Positions 5,880 through 10,005 of a DNA stretch of 10,005 nt are shown here, in pieces (the stretch's first letter is position 1; each line of letters opens with the position of its first letter). Source of the stretch: Candidatus Nomurabacteria bacterium (lineage in GTDB: Bacteria > Patescibacteriota > Minisyncoccia > Phycocordibacterales > SBAW01); the NCBI GenBank assembly GCA_943349675.1, contig CALQZN010000022.1, forward strand, positions 1 to 10,005. The letters are read 5' to 3'. The translations under genes and the position numbers were made by a program. The notes below the pieces were generated by a model. It was not told where the DNA came from, made no database searches, and saw only the letters and a list, made by a program, of their open reading frames with translations.

Positions 5880-5906
5880 GTCGGCAAGCGCGGCAAAAAG
5901 CAGTAA
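5880..5906 (+). pseudogene. Second, detached copy of the L2 C-terminal tail
   Basis: In the rplB frame these bases read V G K R G K K Q stop. The real rplB end (5823-5849) reads V G K R S K K Q stop. The two 27-base copies agree at 20 positions, lie 57 bases (19 codons) apart, and flank the palindrome. The downstream copy uses GC-rich codons such as GTC, GGC and CGC, like the rest of the operon, whereas the true tail uses GTA, GGA, AGA and AGT. The downstream copy may be the ancestral gene end, cut off by an insertion that supplied a substitute tail. This is inference. Chance similarity of two basic tails is the alternative. Confidence 0.6.
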
Positions 5907-5912
5907 ACAAGG

Positions 5913-5918
5913 TATACT
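5913..5918 (+). promoter_or_regulatory. -10 box giving a leaderless start for the gene at 5926
   Basis: TATACT ends 7 bases before ATG 5926, so transcription would begin at or within two bases of the start codon. No convincing -35 is visible. The same hexamer serves the promoters at 3058 and 6577. Confidence 0.55.
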
Positions 5919-5925
5919 AGCTCTC

Positions 5926-6474
5926 ATGAAAAGAAATATTATTTTGAGCCTTCTGGGCCTCATTATTGTGGCAGGCGTAGGTTTTTTGATTTGGCAAAAT
6001 AAAAGTGTTCAACCTCAAAATCAGGAGAGTTCCGTTGATTCGTCTGATTGGATTGCTTTTTCTAAGTTACCTGCACCACCACCCAATACTCAAATTGTAA
6101 GCAGCGCAAAGGTGGGCGGCGGTGTATTTTTTACCTATGATGGTTCATCAGATCCTCGAGATCCGGTGATTCCATCAACGGATTCCCGGTATCCAGACCC
6201 ACACACTATTAGAATTACTACTTTTTTCCGTAGCGATATGGAAATGATGGTTCCTACACAGGTTGACCTGCCCACTCTCGAGGTCTCAACTTCTCAGAAA
6301 TTTCTGAAGGATAAAAACCATGTGTATTACTTAAGTTGTGAGGGATTGTCGTGTGCATACGATGTTCTAGAGGGGGCAGATCCGCAAAGTTTTAAAGTAG
6401 ATGATATGCTTGGCGCAGCACATGATAAAAGCCACAAGTATCATTTTGAGGGAGGGAAAATAGTAGTTGAGTAG
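5926..6474 (+). CDS. Membrane-anchored DKNYY-family protein
   Basis: This 182-residue protein has a short basic start (MKRN) and a single hydrophobic segment at about residues 4-23. It should therefore be exported or anchored with the rest outside; no lipobox is seen. Residues 24-60 form a polar, Pro-rich stretch (LPAPPPNTQ). The C-terminal part has the hallmarks of the DKNYY family: LKDKNHVYY (127-135), EGADPQSFKV (149-158), and DKSHKYHFEGGKIV (167-180). Cys138 and Cys143 are close enough to bridge. The family is of unknown function. The gene is the first of three lodged between rplB and rpsS, has its own near-leaderless promoter, and is more AT-rich than the ribosomal genes, suggesting later acquisition. 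Confidence 0.75.
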   Translation: MKRNIILSLLGLIIVAGVGFLIWQNKSVQPQNQESSVDSSDWIAFSKLPAPPPNTQIVSSAKVGGGVFFTYDGSSDPRDPVIPSTDSRYPDPHTIRITTFFRSDMEMMVPTQVDLPTLEVSTSQKFLKDKNHVYYLSCEGLSCAYDVLEGADPQSFKVDDMLGAAHDKSHKYHFEGGKIVVE

Positions 6475-6554
6475 CGTTCTTTTTTTGTTGTGAGTAATAA
6501 AACTGTGTTTAGAATAAAGTTGTTCAAAACTAGGAACTATCCTGCTTGTTGGAC

Positions 6555-6582
6555 TTGTCCAAAAGATACACAGTTGTATACT
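6555..6582 (+). promoter_or_regulatory. Promoter of the 71-residue protein / DUF2335 pair
   Basis: TTGTCC (6555-6560, four of six) and TATACT (6577-6582) are 16 bp apart. The -10 is embedded in TGTATACTTGA (6575-6585), an 11-base block identical to 3056-3066. The distance from the -10 to ATG 6592 is 9 bases, so the leader would be only about 2-3 nt. Confidence 0.6.
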
Positions 6583-6591
6583 TGAGTACGT

Positions 6592-6807
6592 ATGGGTATG
6601 TATGTATCAAACCGTCTTTTTGCCGAGCCCTCTTTTATAGAGGGTATGTCGCGCGTGCTCGATATAGGAGGCACGCTGCAAGAATATAACACTTCGGCTA
6701 CAGAAGCAGAGGCGGACATGACCGCAGTTAAAAATGATTGGCGGGCTGTGGGGAATGATATGAAGATGGTATTTAAAAGACATGAACAAAGAACTCTCCG
6801 AAAATAG
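6592..6807 (+). CDS. Small conserved-looking protein paired with DUF2335 protein
   Basis: This 71-residue soluble protein has no signal peptide or membrane segment. Its centre reads FAEPSFIEGMSRVLDIGGTL (10-29), followed by QEYNTS, an acidic helix with EAEAD, and NDWRAVGNDMKMVFK (48-62). From memory, small proteins with an FxxPSFxEGMxRVLDxGG block followed by DWxxVGxD occur in diverse bacteria next to DUF2335 genes. I cannot verify that here and know no established function. It overlaps the following gene by 26 bases, so the two are translationally linked. ATG 6592 is used because of its promoter spacing; ATG 6598 is an in-frame alternative that removes two residues. It is not a ribosomal protein despite its place in the operon. 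Confidence 0.75.
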   Translation: MGMYVSNRLFAEPSFIEGMSRVLDIGGTLQEYNTSATEAEADMTAVKNDWRAVGNDMKMVFKRHEQRTLRK

Positions 6808-7222
6808 TAGTAGTCCAGTTGTGGGTGCAACACCCAGAAGTGAGGTTAGGGAAATAATTTTTCAGAGTTCTTTCGAAGGGCCGTTACCGCCTCCCGACAT
6901 TCTAAAACGTTTTGATGATGTTGTTCCAGGAGCGGCTGAGCGAATAATTAAAATGGCTGAAGAGCAGTTCGCTCACCGTGTATCTTTAGAAAAAAAGGTT
7001 ATAGATTCTGATATTTCTCGGTCGAAATGGGGGCAGATTCTCGGTTTTTTGATTGCTGTTGTCGGCCTTGGTGTGGCGTGCCTAATTACTATATATGGGA
7101 ACCCCTTGGCGGGAACTATTATAGGGGGTGGTACCCTCGCTTCTTTGGTTGGCGTATTTATGTATGGCTCACGCATACGAAGCAAAGAAAGAGAACGAAA
7201 AAGTGCAAATAGCCAAAATTAA
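6782..7222 (+). CDS. DUF2335-type two-helix membrane protein
   Basis: This 146-residue protein matches the DUF2335 pattern as I know it: FEGPLPPPDIL (31-41), then PGAAERIIKMAEEQFAHR (49-66). A helical linker leads to two hydrophobic helices at about 85-105 (ILGFLIAVVGLGVACLITIYG) and 108-128. A basic tail (RIRSKERERK) follows. The soluble N-terminal part and the basic tail would lie on the same side, probably cytoplasmic. The function of this family is not established. It starts 26 bases inside the preceding small gene with no Shine-Dalgarno site, implying translational coupling. The overlapping pair, its private promoter and its atypical location suggest an acquired module. A toxin-antitoxin or defence role is only speculation. 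Confidence 0.85.
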   Translation: MNKELSENSSSPVVGATPRSEVREIIFQSSFEGPLPPPDILKRFDDVVPGAAERIIKMAEEQFAHRVSLEKKVIDSDISRSKWGQILGFLIAVVGLGVACLITIYGNPLAGTIIGGGTLASLVGVFMYGSRIRSKERERKSANSQN

Positions 7223-7248
7223 GCAGACTTGTATTTTGCGCCCCTTAT

Positions 7249-7277
7249 TTGACTCCTGAGGCTAACTCCTGTACTAT
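7249..7277 (+). promoter_or_regulatory. Promoter restarting the operon at rpsS
   Basis: TTGACT (7249-7254, five of six) and TACTAT (7272-7277) are exactly 17 bp apart. This is among the best-matching promoters in the window. Transcription would start near 7284, giving a leader of about 30 nt. It makes the second half of the S10 operon independent of the inserted cassette. Confidence 0.7.
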
Positions 7278-7283
7278 CTCACC

Positions 7284-7303
7284 AATCCCGCTTGGCGGGT
7301 TTT
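7284..7303 (+). terminator. Short hairpin plus T-run before rpsS
   Basis: CCCGC (7287-7291) pairs with GCGGG (7295-7299) around TTG and is followed by TTTTATTTT. It could end transcription from the DUF2335 gene. It also lies right at the predicted rpsS transcription start, so it could be a 5' stabilising hairpin of that mRNA. The stem is short, and two A-T pairs beyond a mismatch add little. Confidence 0.5.
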
Positions 7304-7314
7304 ATTTTCGAATT

Positions 7315-7674
7315 ATGGCACGCAGTCTCAAAAAAGGCCCATACGTAGACGAGAAACTCCTCAAAAAGCTTGAGGGGCAAAAGCCGCAAACTGCAGCGGT
7401 TATTAAGACATGGGCACGACGCTCTCAAATTGCCCCAGAGATGGTTGGCTTTAAGTTTGGCGTCTACAACGGCCGCGTGCACGTCGAGGTGCTGGTGTCG
7501 GAAGATATGGTAGGGCACCGTTTGGGCGAGTTTTCTCCCACCAAGAAGTTCGTCCGTCACGGCGGTAAAATGCAGAAAGAGATGGAGCAAAAGGCCAAGG
7601 AATCTGAGATCGCATCAGCCCAGGCTGCAAAAGCCGCAGCAGATGTTAAAGGCGCTGCAGCGAAAAAGAAATAA
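7315..7674 (+). CDS. rpsS: 30S ribosomal protein S19
   Basis: S19 (uS19) is in the 30S head, near the A-site tRNA and the B1a bridge. The core is textbook: MARSLKKGPYVDEKLLKKL at the start, WARRSQIAPEMVG (33-45), VYNGRVHVEVLVSEDMVGHR (50-69), then LGEFSPTKKFVRHG. At 119 residues it exceeds the usual ~92 by a C-terminal Ala/Lys/Glu-rich helical tail (about 88-119). The frame is open for 22 codons upstream, but these cross the promoter and hairpin, so ATG 7315 (preceded by ATT) is the start. It leads the second ribosomal unit and is followed after 3 nt by rplV. Confidence 0.98.
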   Translation: MARSLKKGPYVDEKLLKKLEGQKPQTAAVIKTWARRSQIAPEMVGFKFGVYNGRVHVEVLVSEDMVGHRLGEFSPTKKFVRHGGKMQKEMEQKAKESEIASAQAAKAAADVKGAAAKKK

Positions 7675-7677
7675 TAT

Positions 7678-8040
7678 ATGGCAACTGCATCACTTCAAAA
7701 TTATCGTCAGTCTCCACGCAAGGTGCGGTTGGTTGCAGACTTGGTCCGCGGTAAGACTGCTGCACATGCGCTCGCACTACTTTCGGTCCTACCTAAACGT
7801 GCCTCTGAGCCTATGGCAAAGCTGATTCAGTCTGCCGTAGCAAATGCTGGCGCCTCGGCGCAAGATGTAGTTATTTCGATCATCGAAGTTAATAGTGGAG
7901 TGGTGTTTAAACGCTCAATGCCACGCGCTCGCGGTCGCGCATCAGCTATCCGCAAAAAGAGCAGCAAAGTAACGTTGACTTTGGGGCCTAAGAGCCCTAA
8001 AAAGGTTAAGGCTGGAGTGACTCCAGTAGAAACACAATAA
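7678..8040 (+). CDS. rplV: 50S ribosomal protein L22
   Basis: L22 (uL22) contacts all 23S rRNA domains and its beta-hairpin lines the exit tunnel near the macrolide site. The 120 residues show NYRQSPRKVRLVADLVRGK (8-26), the KLIQSAVANA helix (48-57), and the hairpin block VFKRSMPRARGRASAIRKKS (76-95). A Lys/Pro-rich tail (GPKSPKKVKAG) replaces the usual short end. TAT alone separates the rpsS stop from this ATG, and rpsC starts one base after its stop. Confidence 0.98.
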   Translation: MATASLQNYRQSPRKVRLVADLVRGKTAAHALALLSVLPKRASEPMAKLIQSAVANAGASAQDVVISIIEVNSGVVFKRSMPRARGRASAIRKKSSKVTLTLGPKSPKKVKAGVTPVETQ

Positions 8041-8041
8041 T

Positions 8042-8713
8042 ATGTCTAAAATCGTACATCCATTTGCACATCGTTTAGGAATTTTGCATGACTGGCGTCA
8101 TCGCTGGTTTGCGGTGGGCGAAAAATACCAACAGTACCTCAAGGCTGACATTTTGCTCCGCGAATTTTTGCAAAAAGACCTTCGTGGTATGCATATTGGC
8201 GGTATCGAAATAGAGCGCAACGAAAAGACGCTTCGTATTATTATCAAAACCTCGCGCCCTGGCCTTATCATTGGCCGCTCTGGCGAAGGTTCGGTAAAGC
8301 TCAAAAACAAAATCATTTCTTTTCTTACAAAACGCAAACTCCCAACCCAAGAAATCAAGCTTGATATCGAGGAAATCCGCTCGCCCGAGAGTAATGCTGC
8401 TATCGTTGCGTACCTTGTGGCTGAGGGTCTGGAGAAGCGCTTGCCATTTCGTCGCGTGCTCAAACAAACAATAGAAAAAGTTATGGCAAACCGTGAGGTT
8501 AAAGGTGTACGTATCTCGCTCGGCGGCATGCTTGGTGGTGGGTCCATGTCTCGTAAAGAAGAACTTAAGAAGGGTCGCATTCCTCTGCAAACCTTCCGCT
8601 CAGACATCGACTACGCACGCGAGCGAGCAAACCTTCCACTTGGTGTCATTGGCATTAAGGTATGGATTTATCGTGGTGAGGTGTTTGCCGCGGGCAAGAA
8701 AGACGAAAAATAA
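8042..8713 (+). CDS. rpsC: 30S ribosomal protein S3
   Basis: S3 (uS3) lines the mRNA entry tunnel on the 30S solvent side and contributes to mRNA unwinding. At 223 residues it has normal length. The N-terminal HPFAHRLGILHDWRHRWFA is followed by a type II KH domain with RPGLIIGRSGEG (about 73-84), where GRSG is the GxxG loop. The C-terminal domain keeps the basic FRRVLKQ helix, GRIPLQTFRSDIDYA and GVIGIKVWIYRGEVF. In place of the common SGRLGGAEMART it reads SLGGMLGGGSMSR, which is more Gly-rich. It starts one base after rplV with AAT-ATG context, and rplP follows 11 nt later. Confidence 0.98.
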   Translation: MSKIVHPFAHRLGILHDWRHRWFAVGEKYQQYLKADILLREFLQKDLRGMHIGGIEIERNEKTLRIIIKTSRPGLIIGRSGEGSVKLKNKIISFLTKRKLPTQEIKLDIEEIRSPESNAAIVAYLVAEGLEKRLPFRRVLKQTIEKVMANREVKGVRISLGGMLGGGSMSRKEELKKGRIPLQTFRSDIDYARERANLPLGVIGIKVWIYRGEVFAAGKKDEK

Positions 8714-8724
8714 AATACTGACTT

Positions 8725-9150
8725 ATGTTATTCCCTAAAAAAGTAAAATTTAGAAAGTGGCACACGATGCGCCGCAACCCCAAGCGAGACTTGGTGGCGT
8801 CACGCGGTATCACTGTTGCGTTTGGTAGCCACGGCCTTAAGGCGGTGACACACGCACGCCTGCGCTCAAACCAAATTGAGAGCGCCCGTAAGGTTATTGC
8901 ACGCAGCCTCGGCAAAACTGGCCGGTCGTGGGTACGCATCTTTCCCGACAAGCCCTTTACTCAGAAGCCTCCAGAGGTTAAGCTCGGCAAAGGCAAGGGT
9001 GACCCAGTAGGGTACGAGGTGGACATTTGGCCTGGCCGCGTATTGTTTGAAGTGGACGGCGTCTCTGACGTTATTGCCACCAAGGCGTTGGTGGGTGCCG
9101 CTAAAAAACTTCCGCTCAAGGCAAAAGTGGTCTCCCGCGTAGCGCATTAA
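8725..9150 (+). CDS. rplP: 50S ribosomal protein L16
   Basis: L16 (uL16) is a late assembly protein that positions A-site and P-site tRNA near the peptidyl transferase centre. The 141 residues are typical. Signatures are MLFPKKVKFRKWHTMR at the start, VAFGSHGLKAV (31-41), RIFPDKPFTQKP (71-82), KLGKGKG (86-92) and a C-terminal KLPLKAKVV. Lys86 occupies the place of E. coli Arg81, the residue hydroxylated by the oxygenase YcfD/RoxA, so that modification should not occur. The gene lies 11 nt after rpsC, with CTT before its ATG. Confidence 0.98.
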   Translation: MLFPKKVKFRKWHTMRRNPKRDLVASRGITVAFGSHGLKAVTHARLRSNQIESARKVIARSLGKTGRSWVRIFPDKPFTQKPPEVKLGKGKGDPVGYEVDIWPGRVLFEVDGVSDVIATKALVGAAKKLPLKAKVVSRVAH

Positions 9151-9156
9151 ATGTAT

Positions 9157-9357
9157 ATGTCAAAGAAAACAACACTCAAAAATCATACTCCTGCAGACAT
9201 AACTTCGCTTGTTGCAACAAAGCGCGAAGAGCTGCGTAGCTTGCGTTTTTCTGTTGCAGGTAGTAAAAATCGCAATGTAAAGCTCGCTCGGACCCTGCGC
9301 AAAACTATTGCGCGTGGCCTGACAGAGCTTAACTTGCGTAGCGCTGACACCAAATAA
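9157..9357 (+). CDS. rpmC: 50S ribosomal protein L29
   Basis: L29 (uL29) is a small two-helix protein beside L23 at the peptide tunnel exit. The 66 residues fit the family. HTPADITSLVATKREELRSL and LRFSVAGSKNRN form the first helix and turn, and VKLARTLRKTIARGLTEL forms the second helix with the conserved R..R..IAR..T pattern. The divergence is moderate, so the order in the operon (after rplP, before rpsQ) supports the call. Two starts are possible. ATG 9151 directly abuts the rplP stop, while ATG 9157 has the TAT context seen at six other starts and gives MSKKTT; I prefer the latter. Confidence 0.9.
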   Translation: MSKKTTLKNHTPADITSLVATKREELRSLRFSVAGSKNRNVKLARTLRKTIARGLTELNLRSADTK

Positions 9358-9360
9358 CGT

Positions 9361-9603
9361 ATGGAAAAGACATTAATTAAAAAAACACTTCACGGTACTG
9401 TGGTATCTGACAAGATGCAGGACACTGCTGTGGTTGAAGTGATGCGCTACGTAAAGCATCCTAAGTACAAAAAGTACATGCGCCATACCAAGCGTTACCA
9501 TGCGCATAATCCCGGCAACCGTGCCAAGGAAGGGGAGGTGGTGACCATTCGGTCGTGCCGCCCACTGTCGAAGACTAAATCGTTTGAAATTGTGTTTGCA
9601 TAA
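9361..9603 (+). CDS. rpsQ: 30S ribosomal protein S17
   Basis: S17 (uS17) is a primary 16S rRNA-binding protein with an OB fold. The 80 residues match the family. The start LHGTVVSDKMQDTAVVEVMR (10-29) is followed by KHPKYKKYMRHTKRYHAHNP, with the conserved AH.PGN element, and then IRSCRPLSKTKSFEIV (63-78), which includes the hallmark RPLSK. It begins 3 nt after rpmC without a Shine-Dalgarno site and precedes rplN by 6 nt. Confidence 0.98.
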   Translation: MEKTLIKKTLHGTVVSDKMQDTAVVEVMRYVKHPKYKKYMRHTKRYHAHNPGNRAKEGEVVTIRSCRPLSKTKSFEIVFA

Positions 9604-9609
9604 AATTAT

Positions 9610-9990
9610 ATGATTCAAGACCGCTCACTCGTTGTTGTTACCGATAACTCAGGCGCCAAGATTGGACGCGTTTTCAAGATTCCTGGAGGTTCTAAAAAGC
9701 GCTATGCAGAGATAGGGGAGATCGTGGTGCTGTCGGTACAAACTGCCGAGCCACGCAAGGCTGTTAAGAAGAAAGATATTTTAAAAGCAGTGGTGGTGCG
9801 CCAGCGCAAGCCATTTCGTCGCAAAGACGGCTCATACCTGCGTTTTGACGACAATGCAGTGGTTATCATCGAAGGTACAGGCAAAGGCCCTAAAGAGCCA
9901 AAAGCGGGACGTATCTTTGGCCCCATTCCACGCGAGCTCCAGGAGCTTGGCTATCAAACCATCATTTCTCGCGCACCAGAAGTCGTATAA
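9610..9990 (+). CDS. rplN: 50S ribosomal protein L14
   Basis: L14 (uL14) is at the subunit interface, forms bridge B8 with 16S rRNA, and is the docking site of the silencing factor RsfS in bacteria that have it. Signatures are the MIQ start, VTDNSGAKIGRVFKIPGGS (10-28), RYAEIGEIVVLSVQ, KAVVVRQRKPFRRKDGSY (59-76), DNAVVIIEG and RIFGPIPREL (101-110), ending RAPEVV. At 126 residues it is about four longer than usual, because the loop after VVIIEG (GTGKGPKEPKAG, 89-100) is expanded. TAT precedes ATG 9610. The next gene starts 6 nt after the stop. Confidence 0.99.
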   Translation: MIQDRSLVVVTDNSGAKIGRVFKIPGGSKKRYAEIGEIVVLSVQTAEPRKAVKKKDILKAVVVRQRKPFRRKDGSYLRFDDNAVVIIEGTGKGPKEPKAGRIFGPIPRELQELGYQTIISRAPEVV

Positions 9991-9996
9991 CCTACT

Positions 9997-10005
9997 ATGA
10001 ATACT
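9997..10005 (+). CDS. rplX: Start of the next gene, probably ribosomal protein L24 (partial)
   Basis: ATG AAT ACT begins 6 nt after rplN, preceded by ACT, in the same close spacing and T-before-ATG context as the neighbours. Only three codons are visible. The name rests solely on the conserved order rplN-rplX-rplE, not on sequence. Confidence 0.45.

Noticed and set aside
7249..7314. 22-residue N-terminal extension of S19
   Set aside because: It spans the rpsS promoter and hairpin; MARSLKKGPY at 7315 is the standard S19 start.
1..10005. CRISPR array, tRNA, rRNA or transposase genes
   Set aside because: No regularly spaced repeats, cloverleaf-like sequence, rRNA motif or transposase-like frame was seen on either strand.

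Overview
The window reads as chromosome from a Candidate Phyla Radiation bacterium (Patescibacteria), most likely a Parcubacteria-type lineage. The reasons are the r-protein sequences with short basic extensions, a secreted Tyr/Pro-rich protein with an N-terminal LTSSQIQAI-type helical module of a kind I associate with Parcubacteria, a DKNYY-family protein, and nearly complete absence of Shine-Dalgarno sites. The lineage call is inference; no rRNA marker is present. All genes lie on the + strand and read with the standard code. No gene ends in TGA.

Layout. Bases 1-99 hold the last 32 codons of an unidentified hydrophobic protein, closed by an intrinsic terminator (120-161). A secreted, possibly cell-surface protein follows (216-1220). 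Then tuf (EF-Tu) and rpsJ (S10) form a unit that ends at a strong terminator (3001-3034). The 359 bases between rpsJ and rplC hold no convincing protein. They hold a good promoter (3036-3063), a structured candidate RNA of about 185 nt with an internal terminator-like hairpin, a second strong terminator (3220-3255), and a separate promoter and leader for rplC.

From 3347 the S10 ribosomal protein operon runs rplC-rplD-rplW-rplB with gaps of 4 to 14 nt. It is then broken between rplB and rpsS, two genes that normally adjoin, by about 1.4 kb of more AT-rich DNA. This break carries a 20-nt perfect palindrome, an in-frame second copy of the last eight residues and stop codon of L2, a membrane-anchored DKNYY-family protein, and an overlapping pair made of a 71-residue protein and a DUF2335-type two-helix membrane protein. 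Two of these cassette genes have a TATACT box so close to the ATG that their mRNAs should be leaderless or nearly so. A consensus-like promoter (7249-7277) then restarts the operon: rpsS-rplV-rpsC-rplP-rpmC-rpsQ-rplN and the first codons of what is probably rplX.

How the genes work together. The core genes build both ribosomal subunits (S10, S19, S3 and S17; L3, L4, L23, L2, L22, L16, L29 and L14), and EF-Tu delivers aminoacyl-tRNA to the ribosome. The most unusual things are the candidate RNA before rplC, the duplicated L2 tail beside the palindrome, the cassette lodged inside the operon, and a start-site signature (T directly before ATG in 14 of 18 starts, TAT in seven) in place of Shine-Dalgarno sequences.
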